Assembly (NCBI GenBank): GCA_002021875.1
Contig: CP018627.1
Location: forward strand, 3,224,001-3,288,000
Length of the DNA stretch: 64,000 bases
Direction of reading: 5' to 3'
From: Streptomyces hygroscopicus
Lineage (GTDB): Bacteria > Actinomycetota > Actinomycetes > Streptomycetales > Streptomycetaceae
How positions within the stretch are numbered: position 1 is the first letter of the stretch; every line of letters starts with the position of its first letter. The position numbers and the translations under genes are program-made. The notes below the pieces were generated by a model. That model was given only the letters and a program-made list of their open reading frames with translations, made no database searches and was not told where the DNA came from. Below, piece after piece: positions 17,621 to 26,147 of the stretch.

Positions 17621-18659
17621 AGTCGGCGTATGCGTCCCTGATCGCGTCGGTTGAGAGGTCGAGGTGCTCGAGGATCGTGTAACGGCCGGGGCGCGTCTTC
17701 GGAGCGAACTCCACGACCTGGACGAACTCGTCCACGGTGAAGCCGATCTCCTCGGGCAGCACGGGCAGACCGTGCCGGTGCAGCACCTCGGCCATGTGCG
17801 CCGACTCCTCGTGCGCCCCGCGCAGCCGCATCGCGAAGGCGGCGGCCAGGCCGCACTGCTCGCCATGGCTGGCGGCGCGCTTGGGGAAGAGGAGGTCGAA
17901 GGCGTGGTTGATCTCGTGGCAGGCACCGGAGGCCGGGCGGGAGTCCCCCGCGACCGACATGGAGATGCCGGTGAGCACCAGTCCCTCGGCCAGCACCTGG
18001 AGGAAGCCGTCGTCGCCGACCCCGCCGGGGTGGCGCAGCACGGCCTCGCCCGCCTGGCGCGCTATAGCGGCCGCGAGGCCGTCGATCTGCTCGCCGGTCT
18101 CGCGGTGGGACAGCTCCCAGTCGGCGACCGCGGAGATATTGGACAGGGCGTCGCCGATACCGGAGCGGACGAAGCGCACCGGCGCCTCACGGATCACATC
18201 GAGATCGATGACCACCGCGATCGGGTTGGGCACCCCGTACGAGCCGCGTCCGGCGTCGTTGTCGAGGGTCGCCACCGGGGAGCACAGACCGTCGTGCGAG
18301 AGGTTGGTGGCGACGGCGACCAGCGGAAGGCCGATGCGCGCGGCGGCGAACTTCGCACAGTCGATGATCTTTCCGCCGCCCAGCCCCACGACCGCGTCGT
18401 AGTGCCCCGACTTCATGGCGTCGGCGAGCTTGATCGCGTCATCCAGCGTGCCGCCGCCGACCTCGTACCAGCTCGCGCCCGGCAGCGCCGGTGACAGCCG
18501 CTCGCGCAGCAGGGCGCCGGAGCCGCCGCTGATGGCGATGGCCAGCTTGCCGGAGGCGGAGATCCGCTGGTCGGCGAGGACCCCCGCGAGATCGTCCAGG
18601 GCGCCCGCGCGGATGTCGACGACGAGCGGCGAGGGGATGAGCCTCGTCAGTACTGGCAC
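17586..18659 (-). CDS. Glycerol-1-phosphate dehydrogenase-like (AraM/EgsA family) oxidoreductase
   Basis: This 357-residue protein belongs to the iron-containing alcohol dehydrogenase/dehydroquinate synthase superfamily, closest in motifs to sn-glycerol-1-phosphate dehydrogenases. It has the NAD-binding GLGGGKIIDCAKFAA, the substrate segment NLSHDGLCSP, and metal-site histidines in CHEINHAFDLLF and SHGEQCG. Such enzymes reduce dihydroxyacetone phosphate to sn-glycerol-1-phosphate. The start is GTG at 18659, overlapping the cytidylyltransferase stop by 13 bases. In this operon it probably supplies the polyol phosphate that is activated with CTP. The exact keto-phosphate substrate cannot be read from sequence, and no PcrB-type prenyltransferase is nearby. 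Confidence 0.85.
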   Translation of the reverse strand: MPVLTRLIPSPLVVDIRAGALDDLAGVLADQRISASGKLAIAISGGSGALLRERLSPALPGASWYEVGGGTLDDAIKLADAMKSGHYDAVVGLGGGKIIDCAKFAAARIGLPLVAVATNLSHDGLCSPVATLDNDAGRGSYGVPNPIAVVIDLDVIREAPVRFVRSGIGDALSNISAVADWELSHRETGEQIDGLAAAIARQAGEAVLRHPGGVGDDGFLQVLAEGLVLTGISMSVAGDSRPASGACHEINHAFDLLFPKRAASHGEQCGLAAAFAMRLRGAHEESAHMAEVLHRHGLPVLPEEIGFTVDEFVQVVEFAPKTRPGRYTILEHLDLSTDAIRDAYADYAKAVSQAISG

Positions 18660-19399
18660 GCGATGTCACGGCCCTTCGCCAGATCGTCGTGGTTGTCGAT
18701 CTCGACCCACTTGACGTCGCCGATCGGGGCCACGTCGACCTTGAAGCCGCGGTTGACCAGCTCCTGGTAGCCGTCCTCGTAGTAGAGGTCGGGGTCGCGC
18801 TCGAAGGTGGCCTTCAGCGCGTCCGCGAGATCGGCGGCGGCCTCGCCCTCGATGAGGGTGACGCCGATGTACTCACCGGTCGCCTCGGCCGGGTCCATCA
18901 GCTTGGTGATCTTCTGGACGCCCTTGTCGGGGTCGGCGACGACCTTCATCTCCTCGTCGGCGAGCTGCTTGACCGTGTCCAGGGCCAGGATGATCTTCTG
19001 GCCGTTGCCGCGCGCGGCCAGCAGGGTCTGCTCGACGGAGACCGGGTGCACGGTGTCGCCGTTGGCGAGGATCACGGTGTGCTGGATCGCGTCACGGGCG
19101 CACCAGAGGGAGTAGGCGTTGTTCCACTCCTCGGCCTTGTCGTTGTCGATCAGCGTGAGCTTGAGGCCGTACTTCTGCTCCAGGGCCTCCTTGCGCTCGT
19201 ACACGGCCTCCTTGCGGTAGCCGACGACGATGGCGACCTCGGTCAGACCGATCTCCGCGAAGTTGCCGAGGGTCAGGTCCAGGACGGTGGGCTCGCCTTC
19301 CTTCCCCTCGGGTCCCACTGGCACCAGGGCCTTGGGAAGCGTGTCGGTGTAGGGACGCAGACGCCGTCCGGCGCCGGCCGCGAGCACGAGGCCGATCAT
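18647..19399 (-). CDS. LicC-like nucleotidyltransferase (probable CTP-dependent)
   Basis: This 250-residue sugar-nucleotidyltransferase-fold protein has the nucleotide-binding signature LAAGAGRRLRPYT...PKAL at its N-terminus, the WNNAYSLWCARD segment seen in LicC-type phosphocholine and inositol-phosphate cytidylyltransferases, and the metal-binding VILANGDTVHP. It would form CDP-X from CTP and X-phosphate. The ATG at 19399 forms an ATGA overlap with the large CDP-alcohol enzyme gene and has AGGAG eight bases upstream. Placed beside a polyol-phosphate dehydrogenase and two CDP-alcohol phosphotransferases, it most likely makes the CDP-activated donor. CTP rather than another NTP is inferred from the LicC-like motif and context. 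Confidence 0.88.
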   Translation of the reverse strand: MIGLVLAAGAGRRLRPYTDTLPKALVPVGPEGKEGEPTVLDLTLGNFAEIGLTEVAIVVGYRKEAVYERKEALEQKYGLKLTLIDNDKAEEWNNAYSLWCARDAIQHTVILANGDTVHPVSVEQTLLAARGNGQKIILALDTVKQLADEEMKVVADPDKGVQKITKLMDPAEATGEYIGVTLIEGEAAADLADALKATFERDPDLYYEDGYQELVNRGFKVDVAPIGDVKWVEIDNHDDLAKGRDIACQY

Positions 19400-21405
19400 G
19401 CGGGTTCTCCTGTTTCGTCGTGTACAGCGGGTGCTCCTGAGGACACCCAGAAGCGGATGCTCTCGATGAGCACCGCCAGCGCGAGGACCGCCGCCAAAGC
19501 GGTCAACGCGATGGTGAAACCTTGGTTCTGGTGGTGCAGCAGGGCAGCGGCGGCCGTGACCGCCACCGTCCGCCCCTCGTGCCCGCCGATCGCCCGCACC
19601 AGCCGGCGCGGGGGCGCCCCCGTGCCGCCGCGGATGCGGTACACCGTGTCGTAGTGATGGTAGGCGACCGCCGCAACCAGCCCGAAAGCAGCGGGCAAGG
19701 CGCCGTTCACCTCCGCGTAAGCCGCCAGGACCAGGATGGTCCCGTATTCGGCGGCGCGGAAGAGCGGCGGCACCAGCCAGTCGAGGGGGCCCTTGAGGGG
19801 CGCGGCGACGGCGACGCCCGCGAGGACCGCGTAGAGCACGGCGCATCCGACGGGCACCCAGGAGCCGAAACCGGCGGCGGCGGTGCCGGCCAGAACGGCC
19901 GCGGCACCGAGGGCGGCCGAGAGCGGGGCGAGGTACGAACTCGCCTTGCGGGGGGCGGCCTTGGCGACCAGCTCGGCCAGCGGACCGGAGTCCGCGAGCT
20001 CGGCGAGGGCGTGGGCGGCCCGGTCCGTGCGCTTCGCGCGGCGGGTCAGCGAGCGCAGCACCCGGCCGGCGGTGGTGTAGCAGGCGGCCAGCGCACAGCC
20101 GACGAGCAGCACATAGAAGGTGATACGGGGCGTGGTGACCGCCGTCAGCACGGCGATCATCGCCCAGCGCTCACCGATCGGCAGCACGATCATGCGGCGC
20201 ACCCAGACCGTCCAGCCGACGCTGTCGAGGCGGCCGGAGAGGGCGGCGGTGGGGCTGGTGTTGGCGGTGGCGTCGTGGTTGGCCTCGTTGAAGGCGAAGT
20301 CCACGACATGGCGGCAGGTCTGGAGCACCATCGCGCCGAGCGCGAGCGCCCATACGTCATCACCGCCGCCGGCGCGGGCGGCGCCGAGGGCGAGGCCCGC
20401 GTAGTAGGCGTACTCCTTGGCCCGGTCGAAGGTGGCGTCCAGCCAGGCGCCGAGCGTGGAGTACTGCAGCGAGTAGCGGGCGAGCTGTCCGTCGGTGCAG
20501 TCGAGCACGAACGAGGCGATCAGCAGCACACCGGCCGAGACGAACCCGGGCCGGGTGCCGGTGGCGGCGCAGGCCGCCGCGATGAGGGCGGTGAGGAGGG
20601 AGGCGGTGGTGACCTGATTGGGGGTCAGCCCGCGCCGGGCGCACCAGCGGGCGATGTAGCGCGAGTACGGGCTGATGCAGTAGGTCGTGAAGAAGCCGTC
20701 CCGCGCCTTCACGGCGGACCGCAGCCGCACCCGCTCGTCGTCCACCGCGGCCACGGCGTCGCGCGCCGCGGCCCGCGCCTCGGCGTCCGCGGGTACGTCG
20801 GCCACGAGCACACCGAGCTCGGGGCGGTGGACGGTGACGCCTTCGGCGTCGAGGGCGGCGGCGAGGTCGTCCACACGGGAGTGGGTGGCGGTGACACCGT
20901 CGGCGGTGGACGCGTCGGCGGCGCGGTCCGGCGCGGCCGTGCCGACAGCACCGGCGGTGGCGGCGCCGCGTGCGCTTGCGTCCGTCTCGGCCGCCTCCGT
21001 GGCGCCGACGCGGACCGCCTGGCTGGGGTTGCCGACGGCGGGTACGGCGCCCGTGCCCGGCCCGGCGGCGGGCGCCCCGCTGCCATGCCCCAGGGTCCGC
21101 GCCGTGGCGGCCGTAGCCGTCACCGCGCGGACCAGCGCCGTACGAGCCTCCGGCTGGACGCTGAGCGCGCCGCGCACCGCGGCCGCGGGGAAGCGGGGGT
21201 CGGTGAGGGCCAGCCGCAGGGCATGGACATGGCCGACGAAGCGGGGGTCCACGAGGGCCACCCGCTCATGCGCCGGGACGGTGGTGAGCTCCGCCGTGAC
21301 CGCGGCGGCGTCGGTCGCCGTACGCACGTCGAAGCCCAGCGATCGCAGGCCGTCCTCGAGGGACGAGCCGGCGACCGGCGCACCGGTGAGAATCGCGGTC
21401 GACAG
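19396..21405 (-). CDS. Large CDP-alcohol phosphotransferase with DUF5941-like C-terminus (CTG start)
   Basis: This protein of about 669 residues is the first of the operon. Residues 1-100 start STAILTG and look like a degenerate nucleotide-binding domain; a low-complexity Ala/Thr-rich linker follows. Near residue 235 the segment KARDGFFTTY introduces a membrane domain with a complete CDP-alcohol motif (D302, D305, G306, A309, R310, G319, D323, D327). The remaining 300 residues hold more membrane helices that I recall as the DUF5941 region. No ATG, GTG or TTG fits the family N-terminus: AAGGAG lies nine bases upstream of a CTG at 21405, giving the start LSTAILTG. A GTG at 21327 would remove 26 conserved-looking residues. 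The N-terminal domain may be a remnant of the IPCT part of IPCT-DIPPS fusions (inference). Confidence 0.82.
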   Translation of the reverse strand: MSTAILTGAPVAGSSLEDGLRSLGFDVRTATDAAAVTAELTTVPAHERVALVDPRFVGHVHALRLALTDPRFPAAAVRGALSVQPEARTALVRAVTATAATARTLGHGSGAPAAGPGTGAVPAVGNPSQAVRVGATEAAETDASARGAATAGAVGTAAPDRAADASTADGVTATHSRVDDLAAALDAEGVTVHRPELGVLVADVPADAEARAAARDAVAAVDDERVRLRSAVKARDGFFTTYCISPYSRYIARWCARRGLTPNQVTTASLLTALIAAACAATGTRPGFVSAGVLLIASFVLDCTDGQLARYSLQYSTLGAWLDATFDRAKEYAYYAGLALGAARAGGGDDVWALALGAMVLQTCRHVVDFAFNEANHDATANTSPTAALSGRLDSVGWTVWVRRMIVLPIGERWAMIAVLTAVTTPRITFYVLLVGCALAACYTTAGRVLRSLTRRAKRTDRAAHALAELADSGPLAELVAKAAPRKASSYLAPLSAALGAAAVLAGTAAAGFGSWVPVGCAVLYAVLAGVAVAAPLKGPLDWLVPPLFRAAEYGTILVLAAYAEVNGALPAAFGLVAAVAYHHYDTVYRIRGGTGAPPRRLVRAIGGHEGRTVAVTAAAALLHHQNQGFTIALTALAAVLALAVLIESIRFWVSSGAPAVHDETGEPA

Positions 21406-21673
21406 ACGAACTCACTCCTTGGCAGCTGACATGGTGGCCGCGCCGCTGATGGCACTGGCCTGGGCCCTCCGGGCCATGGGCATCGCACGCCCTCACCCCG
21501 TGGGGCCGGCGGCACGTCCGGCAGAGGCTATCGGATTGCTGGAAGCCGCCGTTCACCGCGCATTCACCACACGATCGGGGGAACGACCACTTCCGCGTGC
21601 CGCGGATCATCATGGTGGATGGCTGCTGTCCTCCACAAACGGCGACCGCCCCGCCACGGATAGGGTGCGGGGC

Positions 21674-22660
21674 ATGACATGGCTGATCACAGGTGGTGCC
21701 GGATATATCGGGTCGCATGTCGTGCGGGCCATGGCCGAGGGGGGCGAGTCCGTGGCCGTGCTCGACGACCTGTCCAGCGGGGTCCGGGCGCGGCTGCCCG
21801 AGGACGTACCGCTGGTGAGCGGCTCCATCCTTGACCGTGAGCTGCTGGACCGCACCCTCGCCGACCTGCGGGTGACCGGTGTGGTGCATCTCGCGGCGAA
21901 GAAGCAGGTCGGGGAGTCCGTGGAGCAGCCGCTGCGCTACTACCGCGAGAATGTGCACGGGCTCACGGTGCTGCTGGAGGCGGCGGTCGCGGCCGGGGTC
22001 AGCCGCTTCCTCTTCTCCTCCTCCGCGGCCGTCTACGGCATGCCCGATGTGGAACTCGTCACCGAGGACACCCCGTGCCTGCCGATCAATCCGTACGGGG
22101 AGACCAAGCTGGCCGGAGAATGGCTGGTCAGAGCGGCGGGCGTGGCTCACTCGCTCTCCACGGCCTGTCTGCGCTACTTCAATGTGGCGGGTGCCACGCG
22201 CCCCGAGCTGGCCGACACCGGAGTGTTCAACATCATCCCGATGATGTTCGAGCGGATCACCGAGGGAGAGCCGCCCCGGATCTTCGGTGAGGACTACGAC
22301 ACCCCCGACGGCACCTGTGTCCGCGACTACATCCATGTCGAGGATCTGGCCTCGGCCCATCTGGCCGTGGCCCGCCGGCTCGCCACGCAGCGGGCGCCGG
22401 GCGATCTCACGGTGAACATCGGCACCGGTCAGGGCGTCTCGGTGCGCGAGATGTCCGATCTGATCGGGGAGGTCACCGGCCGCCCGGAACTCACCCCCGT
22501 GGTCGGGCCGCGCCGGGCGGGCGATCCGGCCCGGGTCGTCGGATCCACCGAACTGATCGCCAAGGAGCTGGGCTGGAGCGCCCGGCACGATGTGCGCGCG
22601 ATGGTGGAGTCGGCCTGGGAGGGCTGGTGCCTGCACCGCCCCGGGGCCCGACGCGGCTGA
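21674..22660 (+). CDS. galE: UDP-glucose 4-epimerase-like SDR
   Basis: This 328-residue extended short-chain dehydrogenase has the NAD motif TGGAGYIGSH at the N-terminus, the catalytic Ser in SSSAAVYG and the Tyr-x3-Lys in NPYGETKLAGEW, followed by LRYFNVAGA, all diagnostic of GalE enzymes that interconvert UDP-glucose and UDP-galactose (or the GlcNAc forms). The length is normal. The ATG at 21674 follows a GGGGC sequence. It diverges from the surface-polymer operon, with 268 bp between starts, and may supply UDP-galactose for the GT2 enzyme. No regulatory site was recognised in the shared promoter region. Confidence 0.92.
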   Translation: MTWLITGGAGYIGSHVVRAMAEGGESVAVLDDLSSGVRARLPEDVPLVSGSILDRELLDRTLADLRVTGVVHLAAKKQVGESVEQPLRYYRENVHGLTVLLEAAVAAGVSRFLFSSSAAVYGMPDVELVTEDTPCLPINPYGETKLAGEWLVRAAGVAHSLSTACLRYFNVAGATRPELADTGVFNIIPMMFERITEGEPPRIFGEDYDTPDGTCVRDYIHVEDLASAHLAVARRLATQRAPGDLTVNIGTGQGVSVREMSDLIGEVTGRPELTPVVGPRRAGDPARVVGSTELIAKELGWSARHDVRAMVESAWEGWCLHRPGARRG

Positions 22661-22869
22661 CGGGGCACCGGCGGCGCTGACCGGACTCTGGAGCGGCCGC
22701 CCGGGCACCGCCTCGGCCGACCGCACCGGCGGCCCGGCCGGGCACTGGTGCCGCTGCCCGGGTGTCCGCCCGGCCGACCTGGCACCGGCGCGGCTGATCC
22801 GGCCGCGCCCGGCGCCGTTGTTCACTGGTGAGCAGGGGACCTCGGCGCCGGGAGGAGGGCCGTACGCAC

Positions 22870-23793
22870 ATGGGCGCAGGTCATGACCACGCGCGCGGCC
22901 ACACCACCGCCGGCGCCGCCCACCGGTGGCGGCTGCGGATCGCCCTGGCCATCACGCTCACGGTGATGACCGTGGAGATCATCGGCGGCCTGCTCGCCGA
23001 CTCCCTCGCCCTGCTCGCGGACGCCGGTCATATGGCGACGGACGCACTCGGGCTCGCGATGGCGCTGCTGGCGATCCACTTCGCGGGCCGTCCCCCGAGC
23101 CCGCACCGCACCTACGGCTATGCCCGCGCCGAGATCCTGGCGGCCCTCGGCAACTGTCTGCTGCTGTTCGGCGTCGGCGGCTACATCCTCTCCGAGGCGG
23201 TACTGCGGCTCCTCACCCCGGCCGCCACCGAGGGCGGGCTGACCATCGTCTTCGGCGCCGTCGGCCTGGCGGCGAACCTGGTGTCGCTGGGCCTGCTCAG
23301 GGGCGGCCAGCACACGAGTCTGAACGTCCGGGGCGCCTTCCTGGAGGTCGCGGCGGACGCGCTGGGCTCGGTCGCGGTGCTGGTGTCCGCCGGGATCATC
23401 CTCGCGACCGGCTGGCAGGCGGCCGACCCCGTGGCCTCCCTGGTCATCGGCCTCATGATCGTCCCGCGGACGTACAAGCTGCTGCGCGAGACGCTGAACG
23501 TCCTCCTGGAGGCGGCACCGCGGAATGTCGACATGGCGGCCGTACGCGCCCACATCCTGGGCCTGCCCGGGGTGGAGGGGCTGCACGATCTGCACGTGTG
23601 GACCATCACCTCGGGAATGCCGGTGCTCTCCGCGCATGTGGTGGTCGCCCCGGGGGCTCTGGACGCGATGGGCCACGAGCGGATGCTGCACGCCTTGCAG
23701 GGATGTCTGGGGGAGCACTTCGACGTCGGGCACTGCACGTTCCAGCTCGAACCGGGTGGGCATGCTGATCACGAAGCCAAGCTGTGCCACTGA
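22870..23793 (+). CDS. Cation diffusion facilitator (CDF) metal exporter
   Basis: This 307-residue protein has six hydrophobic helices and a C-terminal cytoplasmic domain. The metal site of TM2 is visible as ADAGHMATDALG (Asp, His-x3-Asp). The TM5 half-site reads EVAADALGS, so the usual His of HxxxD is Glu. A His-rich N-terminus (GAGHDHARGH) and a C-terminal HDLHVWTITSG segment, typical of the family, are present. It exports Zn2+ or a similar divalent metal by proton exchange. The ATG at 22870 was chosen with GGAGGAGGG upstream; a GTG at 22828 is possible. The 209 bp before it hold no recognisable gene. Confidence 0.9.
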   Translation: MGAGHDHARGHTTAGAAHRWRLRIALAITLTVMTVEIIGGLLADSLALLADAGHMATDALGLAMALLAIHFAGRPPSPHRTYGYARAEILAALGNCLLLFGVGGYILSEAVLRLLTPAATEGGLTIVFGAVGLAANLVSLGLLRGGQHTSLNVRGAFLEVAADALGSVAVLVSAGIILATGWQAADPVASLVIGLMIVPRTYKLLRETLNVLLEAAPRNVDMAAVRAHILGLPGVEGLHDLHVWTITSGMPVLSAHVVVAPGALDAMGHERMLHALQGCLGEHFDVGHCTFQLEPGGHADHEAKLCH

Positions 23794-23857
23794 CACAGAC
23801 AGGGGGCACATGTGCGGCAGACTTGGATGTTCACGAGTCGGAACTATGAGGATGGTC

Positions 23858-24469
23858 ATGCCGATCACACCTGCCAACGGCGCCTCCGCCGAGACCGCCG
23901 CGCCCTCCGCGCCGAGCGGTTCCGCAGACCCGATCATGCTCGAGCTGGTCGACGAGGACGGTACGACGATCGGCACCGCGGAGAAGCTCTCCGCGCATCT
24001 CGCGCCCGGCAGGCTGCACCGGGCGTTCTCCGTCTTCCTCTTCGACGACCGGGGGCGGCTGCTGCTGCAGCGCCGTGCGCTGGGCAAATACCACTCCCCC
24101 GGGGTCTGGTCCAACACCTGCTGCGGCCACCCCTACCCCGGTGAGCCGCCGTTCGTGGCCGCCGCCCGGCGCACCGGTGAGGAGCTGGGCGTGGCGCCCG
24201 CGCTGCTGCGGGAGGCGGGCACCGTCCGCTACAACCACCCCGACCCCGCCTCGGGCCTGGTGGAGCAGGAGTACAACCACCTCTTCGCCGGGCTGGTGCG
24301 GGCGGCCCCGCGCCCGGATCCCGAGGAGATCGGCGAGATCGCCTTCGTCACCCCGGATGAGCTGGCGAAGCTGCGTGACGAGGGACCGTTCTCGGCGTGG
24401 TTCATGACCGTGCTGGACGCGGCCCGTCCGGCGGTCCGGGAGCTCACCGGGACGGCGGCCGGCTGGTAG
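23858..24469 (+). CDS. idi: Isopentenyl-diphosphate delta-isomerase, type I
   Basis: This 203-residue Nudix-fold enzyme interconverts isopentenyl and dimethylallyl diphosphate. The catalytic Cys89 lies in SNTCCGHP, the Nudix-like helix in AAARRTGEELG, and the catalytic Glu138 in VEQEYNH. The first 25 residues are a low-complexity extension compared with the E. coli enzyme. The ATG at 23858 has GAGG seven bases upstream; in-frame ATGs at 23846 and 23810 could lengthen the protein, the latter after AGGGGG. The gene follows the CDF gene by 64 bp and its 3' end overlaps the convergent RsbW-like gene by 26 bases. Confidence 0.93.
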   Translation: MPITPANGASAETAAPSAPSGSADPIMLELVDEDGTTIGTAEKLSAHLAPGRLHRAFSVFLFDDRGRLLLQRRALGKYHSPGVWSNTCCGHPYPGEPPFVAAARRTGEELGVAPALLREAGTVRYNHPDPASGLVEQEYNHLFAGLVRAAPRPDPEEIGEIAFVTPDELAKLRDEGPFSAWFMTVLDAARPAVRELTGTAAGW

Positions 24470-24956
24470 CCGCGCCGGGCAGCGGAAGGGCGGCCCAGAC
24501 GATCTTGCCGCCGCTCGCCGTGTGGTCGACGTCGTAGACCCCGCCCGCCGCCTCCGTGATCGCCGTCACCAGCAGCAGTCCACGCCCGCCGGTCCCGCCC
24601 TGGTCCGCCATCAGCGCGACGGGCCGGTAGGGGTGGTTGTCCTCGACGGCGATCCGGACCCAGTCCCGGCTCAGGGAGACCTCGACGGCGAGCTCGGGGG
24701 AGAGCAGCGCGGCGTGCCGTACGGCGTTGGTGACCAGCTCGGAGACGATCAGAAGCAGACTCTCCACCAGTTCGTCGTCGACCGGCACGCGCTGATGGGC
24801 CAGCAGATCGCGCACCGCGTGCCGGGCCTGGGGCACCGAGGAGTCCAGGGCCGGCGCGGTGAACCGCCACGTCCCCTCGTAGGCGACCGGTGGCGGGGGC
24901 GGGGCCGGGGGCGGGGCCTGTCCCGCTCCGGAGGGGACTCTCCCGAGGATCTCCAT
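24444..24956 (-). CDS. RsbW-like ATP-binding regulatory protein (GHKL ATPase)
   Basis: This protein of about 170 residues has a single GHKL ATPase domain: N box ELVTNAVRHA, G1-like VEDNHPYRP, and G2 GGTGGRGLLLV. There is no sensor, phosphoacceptor or membrane segment, so it resembles the many anti-sigma-factor kinases or orphan regulatory ATPases of Streptomyces. A Pro-rich stretch (APPPAPPPPP) precedes the domain. The ATG at 24956 (MEILGR) is preferred; a GTG at 24989 would extend it. It is convergent with idi and overlaps it. No partner sigma or anti-sigma-antagonist gene is adjacent, so its target is unknown. Confidence 0.87.
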   Translation of the reverse strand: MEILGRVPSGAGQAPPPAPPPPPVAYEGTWRFTAPALDSSVPQARHAVRDLLAHQRVPVDDELVESLLLIVSELVTNAVRHAALLSPELAVEVSLSRDWVRIAVEDNHPYRPVALMADQGGTGGRGLLLVTAITEAAGGVYDVDHTASGGKIVWAALPLPGAATSRPPSR

Positions 24957-25241
24957 GTCCGATACCCACCCCTCGCCGCGCCCGACCACTCATACCGAGT
25001 GTTGAGAAGCTCTGGTACGGACCGATGGAGTACGCACAACTTGACGCTTATCGAGCGTTTTTGATCGTTGGCGTATGCCAGCGTCACACGCTCGACTGTT
25101 CCTGCTCATCAGGGTTCCGACCATGGTGACTCGGCCGTGACCGGCCCGAATGCCCCGGCCCCGCTCCTGTCCCGCCCCGGCTCCGCTCCGGCCCGGATGC
25201 CGTCGAAGGCGCCCCCGCGCGGCCCGGATACGATCCGGCAC

Positions 25242-26000
25242 ATGGAGCCCTGTCTCGAGCACGAGGTCGCCGACGGCATAGCGACCGTCGTCATCCGCCA
25301 TCCCGCCAAGCGCAATGCGATGACCCCCGGGATGTGGCGCGCGCTGCCCCCGCTGCTGACCCGGCTCGCCGCCGACCCCACCGTCCGGGCGCTGGTGCTC
25401 ACCGGCGAGGGCGACACCTTCTGCGCGGGCGCCGACATCGGCTCGCTGAGCGCCACGTACGAGGAGTCCACCGGGCTCGCGCTGCCCGCCGAGGAGGCGC
25501 TGGCCGCCTTCCCCAAGCCGACCCTGGCCGCGGTGCGCGGCTACTGCGTGGGCGGCGGCTGCCAGCTCGCGGCCGCCTGCGATCTGCGGTTCGCCGAGGA
25601 GGGCGCCCGCTTCGGGATCACCCCGGCCAAGCTGGGCATCGTCTATGCCCCCAGTTCGACCCGCCGGCTGGTCGAGCTGGTGGGACCGGCCACCGCCAAG
25701 TTCCTGCTGTTCTCGGGCGAGCTGATCGACGCCGAACGGGCGCTGCGCACCGGGCTGGTGGACGAGGTGCTGCCGACGGGCGCACTCGACAAGCGGGTGG
25801 CGGAGTTCACGCGGTCGCTGGTCTCCCGCTCACAGTTCACCCAGGCGGCGGCCAAGGAGTTCGCGGCCGGGCCCGTCGAGCCGGACCGGGCGGCGTACTG
25901 GCGGGAACAGGCGCGGCACAGCGAGGAGGCCGGCGAGGGCATCGCCGCCTTCCTCGAACGCCGCACCCCGCGCTTCCGCTGGACCCCACCGGCCGGATGA
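25242..26000 (+). CDS. Enoyl-CoA hydratase/isomerase (crotonase) superfamily protein
   Basis: This 252-residue protein has the crotonase fold, with the CoA-binding segment RHPAKRNAMT, the first oxyanion loop GEGDTFCAGADI and the second, GYCVGGGCQLAAACD. The two catalytic glutamates of true enoyl-CoA hydratases are missing: the first is Gln108 (GGGCQLA) and the second position reads TPAKLG instead of PExxLG. It is therefore more likely an isomerase, hydrolase, decarboxylase or other acyl-CoA enzyme than a hydratase. The ATG at 25242 lies downstream of a CCGGCAC sequence with no strong SD. It stands alone, 147 bp upstream of the SCO6745-like gene. Confidence 0.85.
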   Translation: MEPCLEHEVADGIATVVIRHPAKRNAMTPGMWRALPPLLTRLAADPTVRALVLTGEGDTFCAGADIGSLSATYEESTGLALPAEEALAAFPKPTLAAVRGYCVGGGCQLAAACDLRFAEEGARFGITPAKLGIVYAPSSTRRLVELVGPATAKFLLFSGELIDAERALRTGLVDEVLPTGALDKRVAEFTRSLVSRSQFTQAAAKEFAAGPVEPDRAAYWREQARHSEEAGEGIAAFLERRTPRFRWTPPAG

Positions 26001-26147
26001 CCGCGGCCGGAAAATGGCCGGATCGAGCGGGCTGATGGGGTTTGGAGGGGATCGCGACGGCGTAAGGGTGGCCGGATCCCGCGGGCCCGATGGATCTTGG
26101 GGATACCCGGGCTGTCGGGGCTCACTACCTGTCGGTAGCGTGCGGCC

